Assembly: GCA_002376965.1 (NCBI GenBank) | Contig: DFOV01000049.1 | Span: 1-19,879 of the forward strand | Direction of reading: 5' to 3' | DNA: 19,879 nt | DNA from: Gammaproteobacteria bacterium UBA3532 | GTDB lineage: Bacteria; Pseudomonadota; Gammaproteobacteria; Enterobacterales; UBA3532 | Part shown: positions 11,681-19,860 of the stretch, piece after piece | Layout of the letters: each line of letters starts with the position of its first letter | Numbering within the stretch: the first letter of the stretch is position 1 | Translations under genes and position numbers: made by a program | Notes under the pieces: generated by a model | What the model was told of the DNA's origin: nothing | What the model saw: the letters and a program-made list of their open reading frames with translations, nothing else | The model's database searches: none

Positions 11681-14652
11681 GTATTCACAACCTGCTTCCT
11701 TTACTGATTATCTTGTCTGCGCTTGTCCCTGCTGTTTGTATATTTGCAATAGCTGAGCAGCGAGTCCGGTTGCACAAGGTCGTGAACTATGGCGGGGGGC
11801 TTATATGTATTGCCTTAATATGCTCGCTGCTTGTTGGCGTTTTGTCTGGCACCACCTTTGAAACGCGCTTGCCATTGCTGCCAGGTATGGACCTGGTTTT
11901 ACATGCCGATGCATTGTCACTGCTGTTCGTTTCATTATCTGGTTTGCTCTGGCTGGTCACCACCATTTATGCCGTTGGCTATTTGAAAAATACCCAACAC
12001 CGAAGCCGATTCTTTGGTTTTTTCTGTCTGTGCGTGGCTGCTACTTTAGGCATTGCACTGGCGGGAAATCTGATCACCTTTCTAATTTTTTATGAGTTTC
12101 TGACTCTGGCGACCTATCCACTTGTGGTCCACAAAGGGGATCCGGCTTCGCTAAGAGCGGGACGCATTTATCTTACATATACGTTGGCAGGCGGTGCAGT
12201 ACTTCTGGCCGGGGTTGTTTGGCTCAAGGTTATTGCTGGACCTTTAGACTTTACCGCCACGGGTATATTGTCATCGCTACCACACCTTAATACCGACCAT
12301 CTCAAAATTATCTTTGGTCTAATTATTGGTGGGCTTGGCGTCAAGGCTGCGCTGGTGCCACTGCATGGCTGGCTACCTGTGGCGATGGCTGCTCCTGCTC
12401 CTGTCAGTGCGTTGTTGCACGCTGTTGCTGTGGTAAAGGCGGGAGCTTTTGGCATTATTCGTGTGGTTTATGATGTCTATGGCATCGAGTTTGCCAGAGA
12501 TTTAGGTTTAACCGCTATACTTGGCGTATTTGCCGCATTTACCATCGTTTATGGTTCGCTGATTGCGATCAGGCAGAATGATATTAAAAAACGTTTGGCC
12601 TATTCGACGGTCAGCCAGGTGTCGTATATTGCTTTAGGTACTGCTATTGCGGGGCCTATCGCCACTATTGGCGGTATGGTTCACCTGGTTCATCAAGGGC
12701 TGATGAAAATCACGTTGTTTTTCTGTGCCGGCAATCTGGCTGAAACGTTGGGCATTCACAAGGTCAGCGAGCTGGATGGTGTTGGCAGGCGCATGCCGAT
12801 CACAATGAGTGCTTTTACTATTGCTGCTTTAGGCATGATAGGGCTTCCACCCATCGCAGGCTTTGTTTCTAAGTGGTATCTCGGCACGGGTGCTGTTGAA
12901 GTCGGGGCTTATTGGGTGCTTGGCGTGTTGGCGACCAGTAGCTTGCTCAATGCTCTATATTTTCTACCTATCATCTATGCGGCCTGGTTTAAACCGGCTG
13001 CACAATCCTGGCCTGAGCAGAAGCAGAAATTAGAAACCCACTGGATGTTGCTATTGCCACCTGCAGTAACTGCATTGTTGGCCATTGCTGCTGGCGTATT
13101 GTCTAGTGGGCCGGTCAGCCCCTTAAGCTGGGTAGAATTGATTGCTGCACGCGAATATGGTCTGGATTGGTTGCAAACGGGGCATCAATCCGCACTTTCT
13201 ATTGCATATTCTGACTGGGCCATACTAACGCCACTGCTGTTTGCAGTCGGGTTGCTTATTCCTGCTTTTCGGGGCACCTGTATCAGGTTGGCCCCACTAG
13301 CTGCGCTTCCAGCCTTAGTTATTGGTCTAACGGTTGCTGATGTTATGGATAGTTTTACGCAACCTATGTTGCTGTTGGCATCATTACTATGGCTGGTTGC
13401 AGGTTTGTATGCTCGTGACTACCTGGGAGAAGACAAGCACCTAACGCGCTACACCCTGTGTTTTCTTTTATGTATGAGCGGCAGCTTTGGTTTAACGCTG
13501 TCTCAAGACCTGTTCAGTTTTATAACCTACTTCACCTTAATGAGCTTTGCTGCTTATGGATTGGTCGTTCATACACAAACCAGCGAAGCGCTAGCCGCAG
13601 GCAAGACATATATTCAATGGGTTATAGCCGGTGAGTTAATTCTTTTTGCGGCTATGGTTGGCCTGGCCATTGCGACCGGAACTGACAACATGCTTGAGAT
13701 GCCAATGTCTGAGCAGCCCATTTGGGTAAGCTGGTTTTTTGTTGTCGGATTTGGAATCAAGTCGGGGCTATTTACGCTGCATCTTTGGTTGCCTCGGGCT
13801 CATCCGGTAGCCCCTGTTCCTGCCAGTGCGCTATTGAGCGGTCTTATGGTCAAAGCCGGCCTGTTAGGCTGGATGCGCTTTCTTCCCCTAGGTCAGACTA
13901 CCCTTAACGATCCAGGTATGCTGCTCGTCGCTCTGGGGTTGGCCGGGGCATTTGTTGGGGCAGTGATAGGCTTGTTCCAGAAAAATCCCAAGACACTATT
14001 AGCCTATTCAACGATCAGCCAAATGGGAATTATTGCGCTTGGTATTGGGGTTGGACTATCTGAGCCATCGCTGTGGCCTGCATTGTCTGGAGCGTTGGTG
14101 CTATATGCCGTTCATCATGGTTTCGCCAAGACAGCCTTGTTTTTAAGTGTGGGTGTTAAACCGTTAGTTGCCAGAGGGGTAACGCCACGATGGTTTGCCT
14201 GGATAATAGTGTTGGTTCCTGCATTGGCCATGGCTGGCTTGCCTTTTACCAGCGGAGCACTGGCAAAGTCGGTTTTAAAAGATAGCCTGGTTGCCATTGA
14301 GTGGTTGGTTGTTCTGTTGCCGGTCACGGCGATTGGCACATCGCTACTAATGCTGAGGTTTGCTGACTTGCTGCTACTTCAGGGAAACGCGGCTGCACCT
14401 CCAGCGCGTAACGGCGGGATAAACTCCCGGCTGGTTGCTTGCTTGGCGATCACTCTGCTTGTTCTGGCAATGCCGTTAATGTCGAGTCACTTGATTTCGG
14501 GCAATTCAGATTTGAGGGAGCTAGCGGCGAGGGGTATTGATCTCAAGTCAATTTGGTCGGGCATTTGGCCAGCGTTGACGGCATGTGCGGTTTATGTTTG
14601 CTGTCGAATTCGTGTGTTAATAACGAGAGGTAAGTGCTATGAAACGATTTAA
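11677..14652 (+). CDS. Fused double proton-translocator subunit (MrpD-like + MrpA/D-like)
   Basis: This 991-residue protein consists of two complete NuoL/M/N-type modules joined near residue 505. Module 1 (about 1-490) has E140 in LIFYEFLTLATYPLVVH, K223 in GVKAALVPLHGWLP, K254 in VVKAGAFGI, AYSTVSQVSY near 308, and K399 in GFVSKWYLG. Module 2 (about 510-985) has K695 in GIKSGLFTLHLWLPRAHP, K726 in MVKAGLLGW, AYSTISQMGI near 777, and K864 in SGALAKSVL. At the TM5 position, however, the aligned segment is FITYFTLMSFAAYGLVVH, with Thr620 where the glutamate should be. Canonical MrpA has one such module plus MbhD/E-like domains, which here are separate. The frame runs without a break, so the fusion is real in this sequence. 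The start overlaps mnhD by 4 bp; the end overlaps the USP gene by 14 bp. Confidence 0.88.
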   Translation: MSIHNLLPLLIILSALVPAVCIFAIAEQRVRLHKVVNYGGGLICIALICSLLVGVLSGTTFETRLPLLPGMDLVLHADALSLLFVSLSGLLWLVTTIYAVGYLKNTQHRSRFFGFFCLCVAATLGIALAGNLITFLIFYEFLTLATYPLVVHKGDPASLRAGRIYLTYTLAGGAVLLAGVVWLKVIAGPLDFTATGILSSLPHLNTDHLKIIFGLIIGGLGVKAALVPLHGWLPVAMAAPAPVSALLHAVAVVKAGAFGIIRVVYDVYGIEFARDLGLTAILGVFAAFTIVYGSLIAIRQNDIKKRLAYSTVSQVSYIALGTAIAGPIATIGGMVHLVHQGLMKITLFFCAGNLAETLGIHKVSELDGVGRRMPITMSAFTIAALGMIGLPPIAGFVSKWYLGTGAVEVGAYWVLGVLATSSLLNALYFLPIIYAAWFKPAAQSWPEQKQKLETHWMLLLPPAVTALLAIAAGVLSSGPVSPLSWVELIAAREYGLDWLQTGHQSALSIAYSDWAILTPLLFAVGLLIPAFRGTCIRLAPLAALPALVIGLTVADVMDSFTQPMLLLASLLWLVAGLYARDYLGEDKHLTRYTLCFLLCMSGSFGLTLSQDLFSFITYFTLMSFAAYGLVVHTQTSEALAAGKTYIQWVIAGELILFAAMVGLAIATGTDNMLEMPMSEQPIWVSWFFVVGFGIKSGLFTLHLWLPRAHPVAPVPASALLSGLMVKAGLLGWMRFLPLGQTTLNDPGMLLVALGLAGAFVGAVIGLFQKNPKTLLAYSTISQMGIIALGIGVGLSEPSLWPALSGALVLYAVHHGFAKTALFLSVGVKPLVARGVTPRWFAWIIVLVPALAMAGLPFTSGALAKSVLKDSLVAIEWLVVLLPVTAIGTSLLMLRFADLLLLQGNAAAPPARNGGINSRLVACLAITLLVLAMPLMSSHLISGNSDLRELAARGIDLKSIWSGIWPALTACAVYVCCRIRVLITRGKCYETI

Positions 14653-15571
14653 AAACATCTTGGTCATTGTGACCAGCGAGTATACAGACAAAGACAACCC
14701 GGCGGTAAAGAGGGGTGTCGAGCTAGCCAAAAAGAACAATGGCACCTTGACGCTAATGGATGTAGTCGCCGCGCCAGGGGGGATCATGTCCGAGTATAAG
14801 GGCATCATCACGGAGCAGGAAATTCTGCAGATGGTGATTAAACAGCGAGAAGAAGAGCTGGCCATCATTGCTAAGGCGCTGGAAACTGAAGTAAAGATAC
14901 AGGTCGTTGTTCGTGTTGGCAGGGATTTTGTTGAAATTGTACGTCAGGTTGTTCTTTGGAAGCATGACTTGTTAATAAAGGTTGCTGATGAACACACCGA
15001 CAACTTTGCCAGCAACGATTTTCATTTGATGCGCAAGTGTCCTGAGCCGGTCTGGTTGTTGAAATCAAAAGAGGCCTCAGCATCGAGCAAAATTTTGGCG
15101 GCAGTCGATCTGCAGCTCGAAAGTGATGATGAAGGCAGGGCGCTGAATACATTGATTATGGACTTAAGTGTGTCTCTGTCTCAGTGGGAGCATTCAGAGG
15201 TACACCTGTTATCCTGCTGGTCTTTATATGGGGAAAGCTCCCTGCGCAATAGCAGTTTTTTAAAGGTATCGAGCGAAAGGCTAGAGGCGTTGCTGCATGA
15301 AGAACAACAAGCCAATGTGCAACGTCAGAGCGCCCTGCTCGAACGGTATCCGAACTGCACCATTCATGCTCACCTGATGAAGGGGAATCCCGTCGAGCAC
15401 ATTCCACGCTTTGCCCGGCGCAATGGTATTGATGTCGTGGTGATGGGCACCGTTGCTCGCAGCGGAATACCCGGTCTGCTTATTGGGAACACTGCAGAAA
15501 CAATTTTGCACCAGATAGATTCTTCGGTTATTACCCTGAAGCCAAGAGGCTTTGAGTCTCCCATTAAGTAG
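14639..15571 (+). CDS. UspE-like tandem universal stress protein
   Basis: This 310-residue soluble protein consists of two universal-stress-protein domains (about 1-145 and 150-305). Domain 1 starts FKNILVIVTSEY and ends in HLMRKCPEPVWLLKS, as in UspE. Domain 2 starts SSKILAAVDLQ and ends in DVVVMGTVARSGIPGLLIGNTAETIL, the nucleotide-binding loop region with the UspE-type GNTAE in place of the usual Gly-Ser. Domain 1 lacks that loop. The gene overlaps the end of the antiporter fusion by 14 bp, with a GAGAGGT site inside the antiporter gene, so it belongs to the operon. USP proteins placed beside transporters often serve as regulators or nucleotide sensors; that role here is inferred. Confidence 0.88.
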   Translation: MKRFKNILVIVTSEYTDKDNPAVKRGVELAKKNNGTLTLMDVVAAPGGIMSEYKGIITEQEILQMVIKQREEELAIIAKALETEVKIQVVVRVGRDFVEIVRQVVLWKHDLLIKVADEHTDNFASNDFHLMRKCPEPVWLLKSKEASASSKILAAVDLQLESDDEGRALNTLIMDLSVSLSQWEHSEVHLLSCWSLYGESSLRNSSFLKVSSERLEALLHEEQQANVQRQSALLERYPNCTIHAHLMKGNPVEHIPRFARRNGIDVVVMGTVARSGIPGLLIGNTAETILHQIDSSVITLKPRGFESPIK

Positions 15572-15602
15572 TTTTACGGGTACTCTAGTTTTACGGGTAC
15601 TT
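15569..15602 (+). repeat. 17-bp tandem duplication across the USP stop codon
   Basis: TAGTTTTACGGGTACTC (15569-15585) is followed directly by TAGTTTTACGGGTACTT (15586-15602). The first copy begins with the USP stop codon. The duplication makes up most of the 49-bp gap before the diguanylate cyclase gene and ends just before that gene's AGAGGAG site. No terminator is visible in the gap. Confidence 0.85.
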
Positions 15603-15620
15603 TGAAAGAGGAGTTCTTAT

Positions 15621-16382
15621 ATGTCCGTTAGTAGCATCTGGGCTGGTATAGCTAAAAAACGTTGGAAGTATGCTGGCCTAGGAGCGTTATTGAGTTTTAT
15701 AGGGCCAATGGGTGAGTGGCTCATTGTTCACAACCTGTTTGGAGATGTAGATGAACGGCTATTCATCACGCTGATATATATAGAAGTTTTTTGCCTGATT
15801 GTCTTTGGCTCTTTTGGCTTTGTTCTTGGCGTGTATACCGAAAGGCTTGAAGGGCTGGCCTTTCGAGATCAACTAACAGGCCTTTATGGCAGACACTATC
15901 TGTTTGAAGCGCTAAGCGAGTTGCTGGAACAAAACAACAGGTATCAGAAAAACTTCAGCCTGATCATGCTCGATCTCGATCATTTTAAGCAAGTGAATGA
16001 TGTGCATGGCCACACTGTAGGCGACAAAACCTTAAAAGCAGTTGCGACCTGTATTCATAGTGAAGTACGAAAGGCTGATATTGCCGCACGATATGGTGGA
16101 GAAGAATTTATGATTGTATGTCCTTCCACTTCCGTGGAGGACTGCCATGATCTTGCAGAGCGTATACGCATTGCTATTAGTGGTCTGGGTGCTAATTCAC
16201 TGGGCTATCCGGGGCCGCAGACTATTTCGGGAGGGGTGGTTGGCCTGACTGCAGCTGAGGAAAAGGTGACGTTACGTGAGCTGGTTAATCGTGCGGATAA
16301 GGCGCTCTATGATGCAAAGCGAAGTGGTCGCAACAGGATCATTGTTTGTCCCGCAAGAGCATTGTCTATCCCCGCAAGCTGA
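15621..16382 (+). CDS. Membrane-bound diguanylate cyclase (GGDEF)
   Basis: This 253-residue protein has two predicted transmembrane helices (about 18-38 and 48-72) and then one GGDEF domain: DQLTGLYGRHYLFE at the start, MLDLDHFKQVNDVHGHTVGD with the metal-binding aspartates, the active-site GGEEF at about 159-163, and LVNRADKALYDAKRSGRNRI at the end. The RKAD at 150-153, five residues before GGEEF, is a full inhibitory I-site, so product feedback is expected. It should make c-di-GMP from two GTP at the inner membrane. The short periplasmic loop leaves little room for a ligand domain. AGAGGAG precedes the ATG. With only 49 bp and no terminator after the USP gene it may be the last cistron of the mrp operon. 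Its last 17 bp overlap the convergent histidine kinase gene. Confidence 0.93.
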   Translation: MSVSSIWAGIAKKRWKYAGLGALLSFIGPMGEWLIVHNLFGDVDERLFITLIYIEVFCLIVFGSFGFVLGVYTERLEGLAFRDQLTGLYGRHYLFEALSELLEQNNRYQKNFSLIMLDLDHFKQVNDVHGHTVGDKTLKAVATCIHSEVRKADIAARYGGEEFMIVCPSTSVEDCHDLAERIRIAISGLGANSLGYPGPQTISGGVVGLTAAEEKVTLRELVNRADKALYDAKRSGRNRIIVCPARALSIPAS

Positions 16383-18705
16383 AATAAAACGTCGCTCCTT
16401 TCCTTTCTTGCGCTTCAGCCCATATTTTTCCTTGGTGGCGGTTAATAATCCGGGCAACGGTAGCAAGTCCGATGCCGGTGCCTTCAAACTCGCTTTGGGC
16501 ATGCAGGCGCTGAAACGGTACAAACAGATTATCGGCGCGTTGTGAATTAAAGCCCGCGCCATTGTCACGCACAAAGTAGGCTTCGGTGTTATTCTGCTGT
16601 GTCTTTCCGAATTCAATAACCGGCATGTCTTTCTTGCTACTGAACTTCACGGCATTACGCAGCAAATTATCCAACGCCGAATGAAGCCAATTTCTGTCGC
16701 CATAGGCTTGAACATCAGGTTGGATAACAAAGCGTGCGTGGGTTGTGGTGTCGGAGCGAATGTGTTCGCAGATTTCTTGAACCATGGCGCTCAGGTTTAT
16801 GCGTTCTAAGTGAAGCTGGCCACGGGATGAGCGCGATAGTGTTAACATACCATCGATAAGATCGTTCATTTCATGGGCCTGGCCTTTGATGCGGTTAAGG
16901 AGCTCGCGATCGCTGTCGTCGATTTTCTCTGCCATGTCCTCTTCCAGCATGGTTGCAAAGCCGTCAATGCGACGTAGCGGCGCTTTTAGATCGTGGGAAA
17001 CGCTATAGGCAAAGGATTCCAGCTCTTTATTAACCTGGGCCAATTGTTCTGTTCGCTCATATACTCGGCTTTCGAGTGTTTGATTGAGTTCGAGTATTTC
17101 CTTATCTCGCTGTTTCCTATCTGTCACGTCGATCATAAAGCCTTCAACGTAGCAGCTATTGTCGCTTAAATCGGTGATGGCCCGAGCCGAAATAGCTGCC
17201 CAAAAGTCCTCACCGTTTAAACGCTGACCTTTAATTTCATAGTCACTGACCAAGCCATTATTAGTGAGGGCTTGTTTGAGGTGTGCAGATGAATCGCTCG
17301 CACTAAAAACATCGTTAAACAAGTTGGGCTTTGCTTGTTGCATGGCGATCAGTGAGGAGTAGCCAAGGTGGTGGAGCAGGGCCGGGTTGGCGTGGACAAT
17401 TCTGCCTTCCAGATCACAACGAAAGATGCCTTCCAGGGCATTTTCATACAAGAGTTCGTAGCGACGCAAGTTATCAACCGCTTGCTTTTGCATATCGATT
17501 TTTTCTTGGCGTATCGCATTGAGGCGGTCTGCCAGTGCCAGAGAAAGAATGATAATTTCCAACAACGACCCGATTTGCAGGGCATTCTCAGTGATCGGGT
17601 GAGCTGGAATGAAGTCGAGTTTGTTAAGGCCGAACAGGATCGAGCCTACGACATAGCAGGTCCAGGCAATCACATAAATATGAGCAGAAAAAACCTGCTG
17701 ACGCCAGCAGTAGATACCAACAATCAGTGCCGAAAAGGTTGTTAAAATGACGAGCAATATCTGGATTGGCGCCATCCATTGATAAGGGATGAACAAGTCG
17801 CATAGTATCGCCAGGGCATTTAAACCGAGCCATATATTAAAAAGCCGATCACCCCAAGGCAGTGTGGTTTTGAGATGCAGGAAGTATTTGGCAAACAGAG
17901 AAACGCCCAACATCGCTGCGGATGCGCTGATCAGCATGGTCGTGTTTTGAATTGCAGGCTGGTTGGGCCAGATATACTGAAAGCTGTAGCCTTTAAGTGT
18001 GGCAACGAACAGGCTGGTGAATAGAACATAGAGGATATAGAAAAGGTAGGCGGGATCTCTAATGACCGAATATAAAAAGAGATTATAAATAACCATGATA
18101 GTCATGATGCCGAAGAAGGCTCCCCACAAGAGAGTGAGTTCGCTGTCGTGCTGGTAAAAGTCGCTTGTTTGCCAGACTTTGACCGGCAGTGTCACCGTTG
18201 AGGAGGTGCGAACAAGGCTGTATATATCGAGCTGTTGACCGGGTTCGAAGAGCAGTGGAGCAACATAATGGCGGTGGGCCATTGGTCGTTGGGCGAAAGG
18301 CTGGCGGTCTCCCATGAAATATTGGTTCTGGAGCCGATCATTGGCAACAACATATATGTCGATGCGATCTAAAGGTGGGTAGCTGATTTCCAGCAGGCGT
18401 TGCTGGATTATCTGAGTATCATTTTTCAAAGAAAGGTGAAACCAGTGATCCTTGTCGCTATAGCTGAAAGCAGGAATATCTTCCGACAGCGGTTGCCATG
18501 GCAGGCTAGCAAAATGTTGAGGCGTCAGGTGCGCTGGCAGGGGGGGTGGTTTGGTCTCGGCATGCGACAGGTATTGGCCAATATAGCTATTGTCGGCTAG
18601 AGCTGATAAAGATACAGGCGACGGTTGAGCGAGCAGAGCGGGAGAGAAGCCCAACAGCAGACCCAGGATAATAAGCACCCAGTTTCGTAAAATATGTTTT
18701 ACCAT
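16366..18705 (-). CDS. 7TMR-DISM/PAS sensor histidine kinase
   Basis: This 779-residue protein has, in order: a signal peptide (about 1-27), a periplasmic 7TMR-DISMED2-type beta domain (about 30-180), seven membrane helices (about 190-395), a PAS domain (about 410-530, YENALEGIFRCDLEGRIVHANPALLHHLGY), a coiled coil, HisKA with the phospho-acceptor histidine near 571 (SFAYSVSHDLKAPLRRIDGF), and HATPase_c with N-box LLRNAVKFS, G1 DNGAGFN and G2 GTGIGLATV. The SHDLKAPLR box is of the bacteriophytochrome-like subgroup. No receiver domain or response-regulator gene is nearby, so it is an orphan kinase. DISMED2 domains are proposed to bind carbohydrates or other small ligands; the TonB-dependent receptor gene lies 45 bp upstream on the same strand with no terminator between, so the two may be cotranscribed. 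The ribosome site is weak. Confidence 0.9.
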   Translation of the reverse strand: MVKHILRNWVLIILGLLLGFSPALLAQPSPVSLSALADNSYIGQYLSHAETKPPPLPAHLTPQHFASLPWQPLSEDIPAFSYSDKDHWFHLSLKNDTQIIQQRLLEISYPPLDRIDIYVVANDRLQNQYFMGDRQPFAQRPMAHRHYVAPLLFEPGQQLDIYSLVRTSSTVTLPVKVWQTSDFYQHDSELTLLWGAFFGIMTIMVIYNLFLYSVIRDPAYLFYILYVLFTSLFVATLKGYSFQYIWPNQPAIQNTTMLISASAAMLGVSLFAKYFLHLKTTLPWGDRLFNIWLGLNALAILCDLFIPYQWMAPIQILLVILTTFSALIVGIYCWRQQVFSAHIYVIAWTCYVVGSILFGLNKLDFIPAHPITENALQIGSLLEIIILSLALADRLNAIRQEKIDMQKQAVDNLRRYELLYENALEGIFRCDLEGRIVHANPALLHHLGYSSLIAMQQAKPNLFNDVFSASDSSAHLKQALTNNGLVSDYEIKGQRLNGEDFWAAISARAITDLSDNSCYVEGFMIDVTDRKQRDKEILELNQTLESRVYERTEQLAQVNKELESFAYSVSHDLKAPLRRIDGFATMLEEDMAEKIDDSDRELLNRIKGQAHEMNDLIDGMLTLSRSSRGQLHLERINLSAMVQEICEHIRSDTTTHARFVIQPDVQAYGDRNWLHSALDNLLRNAVKFSSKKDMPVIEFGKTQQNNTEAYFVRDNGAGFNSQRADNLFVPFQRLHAQSEFEGTGIGLATVARIINRHQGKIWAEAQERKGATFYFSLRG

Positions 18706-18750
18706 CTCGTAGTTTTGTCTGTTTTATCCCTGAGTGGTTAGCAGCAATAT

Positions 18751-19860
18751 CTAAAATCTATATTGATACTCAACAGCGACGGCTGTGGCTTCCTCGCGAT
18801 AGTTACCAACATTGATCAAGTAATTTCGTTTATTGTACTGGCCATCAACCAGCCCCAGTAAATTATAGCCTCTCACTGCAATTTCGCTCTGCTGATTGAG
18901 TTGATAGGTTGCCCCCAGGTTGAGGTAGATACTTTCGCCAAAGGGGTCATCATAGCCGGGATCGGTCAAAGCAGTAGACGAGGAGTTGCCATCTTCAGAG
19001 GCCAAGCGGTCATCGACGGTTTTTTCGGCGAAATCTTGCTGGCCAGGAAAACCCCAGAAAATGCGAAGCGAGGCATCGTAGCTCAGTGCTCCTCCTGGCT
19101 TCCAGTGCGCATTGAGTTTGGTGATATGGTCGGGCCAGTCACTGATATCATTACCATACCCTGATGGGGACACCGATATTTTCTGGGAACCAAAGGCGGA
19201 AAAGCTGTCGAGCTTGGTATAGCTATGTGAAAAATGGACTTGCCATTTATCTGCTATGTAGTCGGCCATGAACTCTATACCACCAAACTGCATCGATGCC
19301 ACGCGCTGTGAGCGGAGTGTTTTTGAGTCGATACCGAGTACATCAAGGTAGTTATAAAATAGGCTAGTGCCATAGTGGAGCTGCTTATTGTGTTGTCGTT
19401 CGACGATAAATTCCCAGCTTCTGAGTTCTTCTGGCTTAGAAATCTCGTCACCTAAGTGTTGGGTGCGCAGCTCTTCACCAAAGTTCTTGCGCAGTGATTT
19501 GCTCCAAATAGCTTTGTAGGCGGTTTTGGCATCCGGAGTATAAACAACGGCCCAACGTGGAGACCAAAAATCCTGAGTATACTTATCCTTATCGACGCGG
19601 ACGCCAACAAAGTTGGTTAATTTGTCATTAATTGTCCACTGGTGTTCAGCCAAGACCCCGTAAGTATCCGTTTCCCACTTTTCCATTTCACCCAGTACAA
19701 AGTTAACAGGCTTGTCACCGTCATCTGGATAGCCTGGGCTGCTCCTACCCCATAGGTCATAGGCGTATTCAAATCCAGTTGCCAGCGAGTGGCTTGAAGA
19801 CAGCTGCCAATTGAGCAGCGCCTTGGCGAAATACTCGTCCTCACGATAGTTTTCTGGTAA
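18751..19860 (-). CDS. TonB-dependent receptor, C-terminal part (5' truncated, frame broken at the edge)
   Basis: About 370 residues of the beta-barrel of an outer-membrane TonB-dependent receptor are visible. They include barrel strands such as LLNWQLSSSHSLATGFEYAY, TYGVLAEHQWTINDKLTNFV, WAVVYTPDAKTAYKAIWSKS and LHYGTSLFYNYLD, and a terminal strand TAVAVEYQYRF ending in Phe, the usual outer-membrane protein signature. The plug domain and first strands would lie beyond the window. Coding-type sequence continues upstream of the ATG at 19686, which is therefore not the true start. At 19861-19863 the frame meets TAG. Adding one A to the A4 run at 19850-19853 joins a different upstream frame reading RLRGSSYQ without a stop, so a one-base deletion (real or a sequencing error) is likely. 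The substrate is unknown. Confidence 0.8.
   Translation of the reverse strand, partial: LPENYREDEYFAKALLNWQLSSSHSLATGFEYAYDLWGRSSPGYPDDGDKPVNFVLGEMEKWETDTYGVLAEHQWTINDKLTNFVGVRVDKDKYTQDFWSPRWAVVYTPDAKTAYKAIWSKSLRKNFGEELRTQHLGDEISKPEELRSWEFIVERQHNKQLHYGTSLFYNYLDVLGIDSKTLRSQRVASMQFGGIEFMADYIADKWQVHFSHSYTKLDSFSAFGSQKISVSPSGYGNDISDWPDHITKLNAHWKPGGALSYDASLRIFWGFPGQQDFAEKTVDDRLASEDGNSSSTALTDPGYDDPFGESIYLNLGATYQLNQQSEIAVRGYNLLGLVDGQYNKRNYLINVGNYREEATAVAVEYQYRF

Noticed and set aside
19617..19844. 75-residue minus-strand frame at the right edge as a separate gene
   Set aside because: It lies across the receptor frame, which has clear barrel-like sequence over the same bases, and its product resembles no protein.
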